Shown here piece by piece: positions 28,043 to 34,953 of a stretch of DNA of 59,387 nt. The translations under genes and the position numbers were made by a program. Origin of the DNA: Moduliflexus sp964602655 (GTDB taxonomy: Bacteria; Moduliflexota; Moduliflexia; Moduliflexales; Moduliflexaceae); contig CAZRSF010000036.1 in assembly GCA_964602655.1 (NCBI GenBank), positions 1 through 59,387 of the forward strand. The letters run 5' to 3'. How positions within the stretch are numbered: position 1 is the stretch's first letter; every line of letters starts with the position of its first letter. Below the pieces are notes generated by a model. It was given only the letters and a program-made list of their open reading frames with translations, had not been told where the DNA came from and searched no databases.

Positions 28043-28107
28043 ATGAGACATCTTGTCTCATAAAATCTTAAAACCTCACGCCAAAAGGGATGACGTTTTT
28101 TGTCATC
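28043..28107. promoter_or_regulatory. Two inverted repeats between the barrel and hemerythrin genes
   Basis: The 488-base space between the divergent barrel and hemerythrin genes holds ATGAGAC-5nt-GTCTCAT (28043-28061) and GATGAC-7nt-GTCATC (28089-28107). Their spacing and symmetry are operator-like; no T-run marks them as terminators. Apart from these and the hemerythrin promoter, I see nothing coding in 27803-28290. Confidence 0.45.
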
Positions 28108-28207
28108 ACGGGACAAAACGTATCAATATCCGACATATTGCCGTCAACGGTTGCGCCGAATCGGTTGTTTGTCGCGCACAGTATTTTTTTACAATAAAAA
28201 AAGAGGA

Positions 28208-28236
28208 TTGACTTTTTCTTCAACATCTTCTATACT
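28208..28236 (+). promoter_or_regulatory. Sigma70-type promoter of the hemerythrin gene
   Basis: TTGACT (28208-28213), a 17-base spacer, and TATACT (28231-28236) form a near-consensus promoter. GGAGAG stands eight bases before the ATG at 28291, giving a leader of about 50 bases. Confidence 0.75.
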
Positions 28237-28290
28237 TCCTTCGTCAAGCTTATGAACGCATCCGAATAATCCATTCCCTGGAGAGTCTCT

Positions 28291-28698
28291 ATGAATTTTA
28301 TGAAATGGGATGAACAATACGCTATGCATATCAGGCTGATGGACGACCAGCACAAGCGCTTATTCGACATGATCGACCAGTTTTACCTCGCCCTTCAGCA
28401 AAAAGAGACGCAACGCGCGATGTCCGAATTGCTAAAAGGGCTGACCGACTATTCGCTCTACCACTTTCATGCGGAAGAACGGATGATGTCATTGAATAAC
28501 TTTTCCCAGTATGCCGCCCACAAAAGCGCGCATGAAAAATTCATCATCACGATTCAGGAATTCCGAGACCGTTTTGATCGCGGCAAGTTGCTCATTCCGA
28601 TTGAAGTCGCGCAATTTGTCAAACAATGGCTCTCCAATCACATTTTGATGACAGATACGCATTTAGCCAAATTTCTTCAGCGGCAAACGCCCCAATAA
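28291..28698 (+). CDS. Bacteriohemerythrin
   Basis: 135 residues, the normal length of single-domain bacteriohemerythrins. All diiron ligands of the family can be placed: His21 (DDQH), His58 and Glu62 (HFHAEE), His77 and His81 (HKSAH), His117 and Asp122 (HILMTD). The protein binds O2 reversibly at the non-haem diiron site in the cytoplasm and may carry, store or sense oxygen. It has its own near-consensus promoter and stands alone. No signal-transduction domain is attached. Confidence 0.95.
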   Translation: MNFMKWDEQYAMHIRLMDDQHKRLFDMIDQFYLALQQKETQRAMSELLKGLTDYSLYHFHAEERMMSLNNFSQYAAHKSAHEKFIITIQEFRDRFDRGKLLIPIEVAQFVKQWLSNHILMTDTHLAKFLQRQTPQ

Positions 28699-28799
28699 TT
28701 GTCAAGATCGCCGCAAACGCGCACAGTGCGCCTACGCGATGAATGTTTTAGCGATATGATGCTACTATCACACGTTTGTTTTTCTTTCCGTGCCGAATA

Positions 28800-29744
28800 A
28801 TGTCAATACCCGCCCATAAAAAAAATGTACACACCGATAAAAATTCGATACGGACCGACGCAGATGCTCCGCAGGTCGTGTCAGTCAGTCGGCGGACGGA
28901 TATTCCGGCGTGGTATGCGGAATGGTTCATGAATCGCGTCCGCGCCGGATACGCGCAGTATCGCAATCCGTTCGGCGGGCAGATGCATGAGGTGTCGCTG
29001 CGGCCTGAAGACGTGATGGCGTTCGTCTTCTGGTCACGGAATTACGCGCCGTTGCTGCCGTATTTGTCCGAACTTGACGAACGCGGATTCGGCGGGTATT
29101 TTCATTTCACGCTGACCGATTACGGCGCGCCGCTTGAGCCGTATGCGCCCCCGACCGAGAAGATGATTGACGTCTTTCACGAACTGGCACGGCGGTATTC
29201 GCCGAAGCATCTGCTGTGGCGCTTCGATCCGATGATTTTTTCAGCGCAGATGCCGCCCGACCGGATGCTCGAACGCTTCGAACGGCTTGCGGAGCGGTTG
29301 AAGGGGGCGACGGAACGGTGTTACATCAGTGTCGTAGATGACTACCGAAAAGTGCGGAAAAATGTTGGAACGCTTGTTGAACAGGGGTTTTTCGGCGAGC
29401 AACCGGAGCAGGAAACGATGCAGGCATTCGCGGCGCAGCTTGTCGAGATTGCGCGAGTGCGCGGGATCGGCCTTCATGCTTGCTGCGAGACGATTTTTTC
29501 AGGGATTGACGGCATTCGACAGGCGCACTGCATCGATCCGCTGCTGTTGGCGCAACTGTTCCCCGCTAAATTTCACGCGCTCCGCCCTGCGCCGACCCGC
29601 GAGGGCTGCGGCTGTTTTGCCAGCCGCGACATCGGCGCGTATGACACCTGCATTCATGGCTGCGTCTATTGTTACGCCAATGCCAGCCACACCAACGCGC
29701 TCGCCCGATTCAAGGCGCATGATCCGCAGCGCCCATACTTGTAA
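28800..29744 (+). CDS. DUF1848 family protein with C-terminal CX3CX2C motif
   Basis: 314 residues. Family features: VSVSRRTDIPAWY near the start, FVFWSRNYAPLLPYL, FHFTLTDY, LLWRFDPM, and ISVVDDYRKV. Near the C-terminus CGCFASRDIGAYDTCIHGC continues into VYCYAN. The cysteines at about 284, 288 and 291 form CX3CX2C, the spacing of radical-SAM iron-sulphur sites, but at the C-terminal end rather than the N-terminal end. The reaction is unknown. The start is uncertain: 28800 is the first ATG, a TTG lies 24 bases upstream, and neither has a good Shine-Dalgarno. No obvious operon partner. Confidence 0.75.
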   Translation: MSIPAHKKNVHTDKNSIRTDADAPQVVSVSRRTDIPAWYAEWFMNRVRAGYAQYRNPFGGQMHEVSLRPEDVMAFVFWSRNYAPLLPYLSELDERGFGGYFHFTLTDYGAPLEPYAPPTEKMIDVFHELARRYSPKHLLWRFDPMIFSAQMPPDRMLERFERLAERLKGATERCYISVVDDYRKVRKNVGTLVEQGFFGEQPEQETMQAFAAQLVEIARVRGIGLHACCETIFSGIDGIRQAHCIDPLLLAQLFPAKFHALRPAPTREGCGCFASRDIGAYDTCIHGCVYCYANASHTNALARFKAHDPQRPYL

Positions 29745-29865
29745 GGGCGCTGCCGCATATTGAAATTTTATCGTCTCCGTTGCTTGAAACATAAATAGAG
29801 GTTGACATGCGGACGTTCTTGCCCTATCTCCACAAACGATGTCAAAGAAGAAATATCAACACAAC

Positions 29866-29896
29866 GCCCTGTCAGGGTTCGAAACCCTGACAGGGC
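29866..29896. repeat. REP-like 14-bp palindrome upstream of the aldo/keto reductase
   Basis: Arms 29866-29879 and 29883-29896 are perfectly complementary around a 3-nt loop. The core CCCTGTCAGGG...CCCTGACAGGG has no T-run. It lies 21 bases before the reductase start. It shares a CTGTCAG/CTGACAG core with the hairpin after the gene and looks like a dispersed REP-type element. Confidence 0.7.
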
Positions 29897-29917
29897 TGAA
29901 TTCGAAGGAGAAGAGCG

Positions 29918-30814
29918 ATGAAATACCGACGATTGGGGCAGACAGAACTTCAGGTGTCTGTTATTGGTTTAGGAACGTGGCAATTGGGCGGAGAATGGGG
30001 CAAAGATTTTACGCAGGCCGAAGCGGACGCGATTGTCGAGGCGGCGCGGGAAACCGGGATCAATTTGATTGATACCGCCGAATGTTACGGCGATCATGTG
30101 TCGGAACGGTTGATTGGCGAGGCGATCAAACGGGATCGCGAGCGATGGATCGTGGCGACGAAATTCGGCCATCGTTTCACCGGGTTTGTCGAGCGCGACA
30201 TGTTGTTCGGCGCGGCGGAGGTGCAACAACAGCTTGAGGATTCGCTGCGCGCCTTACAGACTGATGTGATTGACCTGTATCAATTTCATTCCGGCACAAA
30301 TGAGTGGTTCGACAATCAGGAATTGTGGACGATGTTAGACAAGCAGAAACAGGCCGGGAAAATCCGCTTTCTCGGCATTTCGGTGACGGCGACGCGGGAG
30401 GATTTTCAAACGCATCAGACCGAACGCGCCAACGCGGTCGGCGCAAGCGTGATTCAAGCGGTCTATAATCGGTTGCAGCGCAGACCCGAATATCTGATTT
30501 TCCCGATTTGCGAACGCGACGATCTCGGCGTATTGGCGCGCGTGCCGCTTGCCAGCGGCTTGTTGAGCGGCAAGTATGCGGCAGGCGCGACGTTCCCGGA
30601 AAATGACGTGCGTTCGAAGCAAGACGCCGAAAAGATGCGGGAACAGCTTGCGGAAGTCGAACAGATTCGACGTGAAGACGTGCCTGCGGGCGTAAATATG
30701 GCGGAGTGGGCGTTAGCGTGGTGTCTGAATCTGCCGGTGGTCAGCAGCGTGATTCCGGGCTGCAAAACGCCGGAACAGGTGCGCCAGAATGCCGCCGCTG
30801 CCGAACTTATGTAA
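29918..30814 (+). CDS. Aldo/keto reductase
   Basis: 298 residues with the (beta/alpha)8 aldo/keto reductase pattern. The catalytic tetrad can be placed as Asp52 and Tyr57 (IDTAECYG), Lys82 (ATKFG) and His124 (YQFHS). The C-terminal VVSSVIPGCKTPEQVRQN is the NADPH-binding segment of the family. It would reduce an aldehyde or ketone with NAD(P)H in the cytoplasm; the substrate is unknown. AAGGAGAAGAG precedes the ATG. Hairpin repeats flank the gene on both sides and the downstream one is a terminator, so it is a single-gene unit. Confidence 0.93.
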   Translation: MKYRRLGQTELQVSVIGLGTWQLGGEWGKDFTQAEADAIVEAARETGINLIDTAECYGDHVSERLIGEAIKRDRERWIVATKFGHRFTGFVERDMLFGAAEVQQQLEDSLRALQTDVIDLYQFHSGTNEWFDNQELWTMLDKQKQAGKIRFLGISVTATREDFQTHQTERANAVGASVIQAVYNRLQRRPEYLIFPICERDDLGVLARVPLASGLLSGKYAAGATFPENDVRSKQDAEKMREQLAEVEQIRREDVPAGVNMAEWALAWCLNLPVVSSVIPGCKTPEQVRQNAAAAELM

Positions 30815-30818
30815 ATGT

Positions 30819-30859
30819 AAGCTGTCAGACACTTTGGAAGTGTCTGACAGCTTTTTCGT
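30819..30859 (+). terminator. Intrinsic terminator of the aldo/keto reductase gene
   Basis: Arms 30819-30833 and 30839-30853 form a 15-bp perfect stem with a 5-nt loop, followed by TTTCGTTTT. It starts five bases past the stop codon. The CTGTCAG...CTGACAG core resembles the palindrome upstream of the same gene. The A-pair at the other end may let it also act for the convergent LysM gene. Confidence 0.85.
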
Positions 30860-30893
30860 TTTAAAGGGTTATATCAATGCACCATTTCCTTTA

Positions 30894-31499
30894 TCATTCT
30901 GGAAGGCGTATGGTTCGTCCTGCTTGAATAGCATTTTCGTCTAATAGGGGATTGACCGATAAAATTTCTTGGATTTTCTTTCTGTCTCCAAATAATTCAA
31001 GTGCAATAGATGATAAGGTTTCTCCTTCCTTGATTCGATAAGTCGGAAGCGTTGATAAGTAGATGACTCGATCAAATATTGGATAGGCAGGATGATTGAC
31101 GTCAAGGAGAAGTGGAACCTGTGGCCTGACCTTCGGAGTTTTCCAAATCGTTAGATACCACCTCAGCAGGGGGATCGCTGATTTTCTTGTTATTTTAAAG
31201 AGATTACGATTGAGGATTTCGATCTGTTCTGCTGTTAAAAGGGAATTATACTGCTTCTGTTGAAAAAGTTTATGAATATGACAGGAAATATACTGGTCTT
31301 TTCCGTAAAATGAAATTTTCCACATTTCCTCTTTCCTTCCATGTGGCTCTAAAAGAAAAAATGTAATTTCACTTCCTTGCCCAACATTATAGATATTCAG
31401 CCTATAATGGGCAATCAATTCGCCTATCGCAAAAATAATACCCAACAGGACGACAACACATATCAAACATAACCTTATACATGTGTTCTTTACATTCAT
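30894..31499 (-). CDS. Membrane-anchored protein with C-terminal LysM domain
   Basis: 201 residues. One hydrophobic segment at ~8-27 (LCLICVVVLLGIIFAIGELI) probably anchors it with the rest outside the cytoplasm. Residues ~30-145 are unrecognised. Residues ~152-200 form a LysM domain (YRIKEGETLSSIALELFGD...ILSVNPLL...IQAGRTIRLPE), which binds the glycan of peptidoglycan. The gene begins three bases after the stop of the upstream glycosyltransferase, whose end supplies GGGGAA as Shine-Dalgarno, so the two are one operon. It may tie a surface glycan or assembly protein to the wall; this is inference. Confidence 0.75.
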   Translation of the reverse strand: MNVKNTCIRLCLICVVVLLGIIFAIGELIAHYRLNIYNVGQGSEITFFLLEPHGRKEEMWKISFYGKDQYISCHIHKLFQQKQYNSLLTAEQIEILNRNLFKITRKSAIPLLRWYLTIWKTPKVRPQVPLLLDVNHPAYPIFDRVIYLSTLPTYRIKEGETLSSIALELFGDRKKIQEILSVNPLLDENAIQAGRTIRLPE

Positions 31500-31502
31500 T
31501 CA

Positions 31503-32606
31503 TTATTCCCCAGCAAATGTAGCAAGTTTCTGTTCAATGTACACCTGCATTTCCTGCTGGAATCGAGCTTTCGCAAAACGGACGGCGTTGGCACGAATGG
31601 CGGCGGGGGAAAACGTCAGTTGCTCGAAGGTGTTGATGGCGGCGATCATCGCTTCGGGAGTTTGTTCGTGGAAATAGATGGCAGTGTCGCGTTCGATGGT
31701 CGTTTCCAGTAGTCCGCCTTTCGCAAAGCCGATGACCGGACGTCCGCAGGCTTGTACTTCCACCGGCACGATGCCGAAATCTTCTTCGCCGGGAAAGAGC
31801 AGCGCGCGGCAGCGGCGGTAGTAATTCCGCACCTGTTCGTCGGATAATGCGCCGAGAAATTCGATGTTCGGCGCGGTTTGCGATGTCAGCAGCCCGCCTT
31901 CCTGCCCTTGTCCGATAATTTTGAGCGGGCGCTGTAAGCGAGTAAACGTTTCGATGGCGAGATCGAGCTTTTTATACGGCGCGAATGCCGAGACAATCAG
32001 ATAAAAATCCTCTGGCGGCGCGTCGGAGGGCGTGTAAAAGTCGGCGTTCACTGGTGGATAAATCACGTCGGCGGGACGACGATAATGCTTTTCGATCCGT
32101 TTGCGAATATGCTCGGAAATCGCGACGAAATGGTCAACGCGCCTGCTGGCGGCGACGTCCCACATTCGCAGGTAATTCATAAAATACGGAATAATCCACT
32201 TTGACACGCGCCCGGCGCGTTTGCCGCCGAAATAGTCGAAATACAAATCCCAGGCGTAGCGCATCGGCGTGAAGGTGTAGCCGATGTGACAGGTCTGGGG
32301 GCGCGTGATGACGCCGTTGGCGACGCAATGGCTCAGACTGACGACGAGATCGTATTCGCGCAGATCGAACTGCTCGATTGCCACCGGAAACAGCGGCAGA
32401 TAGTGGCGGTATTTTTTGAAGACGAACGGCAGCTTTTGGACAAAACTGGTCTGAATACGGCGCGATTCGATAAGAGACGAGAGTTTGCCTTTGTCGTAAA
32501 AAAGGCTATACAGATCGGCGGCAGGGTAGAGTTCGCACAGCGCTTCAAGGCAGCGTTCGCCGCCGCGCATCCCGTTGAGCCAGTCGTGAATGAATGCGAC
32601 TTTCAT
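31503..32606 (-). CDS. GT4 glycosyltransferase, WbaZ-like
   Basis: 367 residues, GT-B fold. N-terminal MKVAFIHDWLNGMRGGERCLEAL is typical of the WbaZ-like branch of family GT4. The donor-side motif GEEDFGIVPVEVQACGRPVIGF contains the E-x7-E pattern of retaining GT4 enzymes. The pattern SAFAPYKKLDLAI opens the nucleotide-sugar domain. It would add a sugar (mannose in characterised WbaZ) to a lipid-linked glycan at the inner membrane; the donor is not known here. Start placed at MKVAFIHDW, the conserved first strand; an upstream TTG is in frame. It is separated from the main plus-strand glycan locus by the fab genes. Confidence 0.88.
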   Translation of the reverse strand: MKVAFIHDWLNGMRGGERCLEALCELYPAADLYSLFYDKGKLSSLIESRRIQTSFVQKLPFVFKKYRHYLPLFPVAIEQFDLREYDLVVSLSHCVANGVITRPQTCHIGYTFTPMRYAWDLYFDYFGGKRAGRVSKWIIPYFMNYLRMWDVAASRRVDHFVAISEHIRKRIEKHYRRPADVIYPPVNADFYTPSDAPPEDFYLIVSAFAPYKKLDLAIETFTRLQRPLKIIGQGQEGGLLTSQTAPNIEFLGALSDEQVRNYYRRCRALLFPGEEDFGIVPVEVQACGRPVIGFAKGGLLETTIERDTAIYFHEQTPEAMIAAINTFEQLTFSPAAIRANAVRFAKARFQQEMQVYIEQKLATFAGE

Positions 32607-32638
32607 AAATTTGAACGCCCTCAAAAAATAGCAGAGAT

Positions 32639-32748
32639 GTTAAGTTCTCACGAAACGCTGTCATGGCGAGGAGTGACAACGACGAAGCCATCCCGTCGTT
32701 CTCACGAGATGGCTTCGCTGAAAAGCGCTCGCAATGACAGAACTTAAC
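32639..32748. repeat. MITE/REP-like element with 10-bp terminal inverted repeats
   Basis: Terminal repeats GTTAAGTTCT (32639-32648) and AGAACTTAAC (32739-32748) are perfect. Inside, GAAGCCATC (32684-32692) and GATGGCTTC (32708-32716) form a second stem. No ORF is present. It fills most of the space between the rnc and GT4 genes. Similar GAAGCCATC/CGCAATGAC sequences are known as dispersed repeats in several bacterial groups. Confidence 0.75.
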
Positions 32749-32763
32749 AGCCCTGCCAAAACA

Positions 32764-32789
32764 TAGGGGCGTTCAATTGAACGCCCCTA
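32764..32789. repeat. 26-bp perfect palindrome
   Basis: The sequence from TAGGGGCGTTCAA to its exact reverse complement forms a loop-free palindrome of 26 bases, next to the MITE-like element. The GTAGGGGC...GCCCCTAC form resembles dispersed REP sequences. It could also help stop the minus-strand rnc transcript, though no T-run follows. Confidence 0.75.
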
Positions 32790-32828
32790 CATTCGTGTTC
32801 ATTATGTCAATCCTGACTAAACAACATG

Positions 32829-33659
32829 CTAATATTTGCCGGTATAGACGTTGACTTTATCCAATGCGGCTTTGGCGGCGGACTGTTCGGCTTCTTTTTT
32901 GCTTTTGCCGGAACCGACGCTGAACACTTCTTTTTTCAGCACCAATTCGATTTCGAAGGTTTTATCGTGATCCGGTCCGACAATCTGATGAAGCTTGTAG
33001 CGCGGCGTGGAACCGAAATGTTGTTGCGCGTATTCCTGAAACAATGATTTATGATCCAGAATGTGCTGCTGCTCGACCAGGGTTTCGATCTTCGTCTGAA
33101 AACAGCGCATGAGAAAGCCTCTTGCGCCTTCCATGCCGCCGTCGAGATAAATCGCGGCGATCACGGCTTCGAAACAATCGGCGATGAGCGAACTTTTCTC
33201 GTGACCGCCGCTCGCCGCTTCGCCTTTACCAAGAAACAAAAATGTGCCTAATTCGATTTCTCTCGCCAATAACGCGAGAAACGGTTCGCTGACGACGTGG
33301 GATTTGACTCGGGAGAGGTCGCCTTCGGTAAAACGGGGGTAGCGCTGGTACAGAAATTCGCTGATCACGAGGCCGAGCACGGAATCACCGAGAAATTCCA
33401 ATTTTTCGTTATCTTCCATCACGATTCCGGCAAATTCGTTCATAAATGACCGATGTGTCAGAGAGTCATATAAAAGCTGCTTATTTTGAAACTGATAGCC
33501 CAAATGCTGCGTCAAGGCGTCATACTCCTCAGCGCGCATGCGGGAAGCCAATAAGTCTTCATATTGCCGCCTGCGGTCTTCTTCGGCTGAGAGCGGCGCA
33601 ACGCCTCTTCGAAACAATGAAAAAAAGCGTGTCCAAAATGATGGGGTCGTCTGTTCCAT
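32829..33659 (-). CDS. rnc: Ribonuclease III
   Basis: 276 residues. The RNase III signature NEKLEFLGDSVL is at 84-95, with the acidic metal-binding residues, and a second acidic site is in SSLIADCFEAVIAAIYLDGG. The C-terminal ~70 residues are a double-stranded RNA-binding domain (SLFQEYAQQHFGSTPRYKL...SKKEAEQSAAKAALD). It cleaves dsRNA, including rRNA precursors. About 45 residues precede the usual domain start, an N-terminal extension. The start MEQTTPSFW is the first ATG; the Shine-Dalgarno is weak. It follows acpP in the fab operon as in many bacteria, but without fabF between. Confidence 0.96.
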   Translation of the reverse strand: MEQTTPSFWTRFFSLFRRGVAPLSAEEDRRRQYEDLLASRMRAEEYDALTQHLGYQFQNKQLLYDSLTHRSFMNEFAGIVMEDNEKLEFLGDSVLGLVISEFLYQRYPRFTEGDLSRVKSHVVSEPFLALLAREIELGTFLFLGKGEAASGGHEKSSLIADCFEAVIAAIYLDGGMEGARGFLMRCFQTKIETLVEQQHILDHKSLFQEYAQQHFGSTPRYKLHQIVGPDHDKTFEIELVLKKEVFSVGSGKSKKEAEQSAAKAALDKVNVYTGKY

Positions 33660-33690
33660 AATGTATATTGTTGGGCTATCGTGCTTCGCG

Positions 33691-33729
33691 GCAGGATGTC
33701 GAATGCCGCGACGACATTCGAAATCCTGC
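33691..33729. repeat. REP-like hairpin between acpP and rnc
   Basis: Arms 33691-33705 and 33715-33729 pair over 15 bases with one mismatch around a 9-nt loop (GCAGGAT-TCGAATG core). No T-run follows. It fills the acpP-rnc space just before the rnc start, so might also weaken read-through. Confidence 0.65.
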
Positions 33730-33740
33730 GCGGTGGTCAA

Positions 33741-33977
33741 CTATTCCTGATGCTGCTGAATGTAGTCGAGCGCTTCTTTGACTGTCGTAATTTTTTCGGC
33801 GTCTTCGTCGGGAATTTCCACGCCGAATTCTTCTTCCAACGCCATGACCAATTCGACCGTATCCAAAGAATCCGCGCCGAGATCGTCAATAAACGATGCG
33901 TCTATGGTAACTTCCGAAATATCTACGCCTAACTGTTCTGCCACAATTTCTGCGACTCGTTTTTCCAAATCTGCCAT
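33741..33977 (-). CDS. acpP: Acyl carrier protein
   Basis: 78 residues, acidic. Ser37 in GADSLD is the 4'-phosphopantetheine attachment site. The sequence ADLEKRVAEIVAEQLGV...FIDDLGADSLDTVELVMALEEEFGVEIPDEDAEKITTV is that of fatty-acid ACP. It carries growing acyl chains in type II fatty acid synthesis. The start MADLEKR is supported by GGAGGGT nine bases upstream; seven extra residues from an upstream ATG are unlikely. Lies between fabG and rnc. Confidence 0.97.
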   Translation of the reverse strand: MADLEKRVAEIVAEQLGVDISEVTIDASFIDDLGADSLDTVELVMALEEEFGVEIPDEDAEKITTVKEALDYIQQHQE

Positions 33978-34050
33978 GTTGTTACCCTCCGGTTTCATGA
34001 ATAATGTGGAACGCGTACCGCGCTCCTCTGATATTGCGATCTATTAAATT

Positions 34051-34193
34051 CTCGTTCCACGCTCCGCGTGGAACGTCATCATCCCGCCGCTCTGCGGCAA
34101 CAAGGACGCGGTGCGTCCGAATCCTGGCATTCCACGCAGAGCGTGGAACGAGACGCAAAGACTTCCTCGGTCTCCAACGCTTCGGAAGTCTGC
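34051..34193. repeat. Compound palindromic element of successive hairpins in the fabG-acpP space
   Basis: Exact 13-bp terminal inverted repeats CTCGTTCCACGCT (34051-34063) and AGCGTGGAACGAG (34140-34152) bound a 102-bp unit. Inside are four stems each with a 3-nt loop: 34053-34075, 34085-34097, 34104-34118 and 34130-34148. A second element follows at once, with arms AGACTTCC (34159-34166) and GGAAGTCT (34184-34191). No coding potential. This is REP/BIME- or MITE-like. Confidence 0.75.
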
Positions 34194-34199
34194 ACGTTA

Positions 34200-34949
34200 T
34201 TACATATATAATCCGCCGTTGACGTGAATGACCTGACCGGTGATGTAATCGGCCTTTTCCGACGCCAAAAATTTCACGGCCTCGGCGACATCTTCTACAC
34301 GGCCAAAACGTTTCAACGGAATTTGCTCCAAATAGGTCGTTTTCACATCTTCCGACAGCTTTTTAGTCATATCGGTATCAATAAAACCCGGCGCAACCGC
34401 GTTCACCTGAATTCCCCGACTGGAAAATTCTTTGGCCGCCGATTTCATAAACCCGATCACTCCGGCTTTGGCCGCCGCGTAGTTGGCCTGACCGGCATTT
34501 CCAATCGTTCCGATGATGGACGTGATAAAGACGATTTTCCCGGAACGTTGTTTGAACATCGGTTTGGTCACGGCTTTGGTGGCGTAAAACATGCCGGAAA
34601 GATTGACGTTCAGCACGTGATGCCAATCCTCGCTTTTCATGCGCATAATCAAGCCGTCTTTGGTGATACCGGCGTTATTGATCAGAATGTCCACCCGACC
34701 GAACCGACTCATCGTTTGCTCGACGAGCGCATTGACATCATCTTCGACGGCGACATCCGCTTTCACGGCCAGACACTCGCGGCCTAACGGTTCAAGTTCC
34801 TGCGCCAACTCGTCCACCATCGTCTTATTTTGTTGATAGACGGCGACGATATTCGCTCCGGCAGCCGCAAGATTCAGGGCGATTCCCCGGCCAATGCCTC
34901 GGCTCGCGCCGGTGACGATTGCGACTTTTCCTTCCAATTCTAATACCAT
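34200..34949 (-). CDS. fabG: 3-oxoacyl-[ACP] reductase
   Basis: 249 residues, short-chain dehydrogenase/reductase. The cofactor motif TGASRGIG is at 13-20, NNAG at ~91-94, catalytic Ser in ITSIIG, and the YxxxK pair in ANYAAAKAG. PGFIDTDMT and the C-terminal YITGQVIHVNGGLYM are FabG features. It reduces 3-oxoacyl-ACP with NADPH. It starts four bases after the fabD stop, with AAAGGA at the fabD 3' end as Shine-Dalgarno, so the two are translated from one message. Confidence 0.96.
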   Translation of the reverse strand: MVLELEGKVAIVTGASRGIGRGIALNLAAAGANIVAVYQQNKTMVDELAQELEPLGRECLAVKADVAVEDDVNALVEQTMSRFGRVDILINNAGITKDGLIMRMKSEDWHHVLNVNLSGMFYATKAVTKPMFKQRSGKIVFITSIIGTIGNAGQANYAAAKAGVIGFMKSAAKEFSSRGIQVNAVAPGFIDTDMTKKLSEDVKTTYLEQIPLKRFGRVEDVAEAVKFLASEKADYITGQVIHVNGGLYM

Positions 34950-34953
34950 GCGT

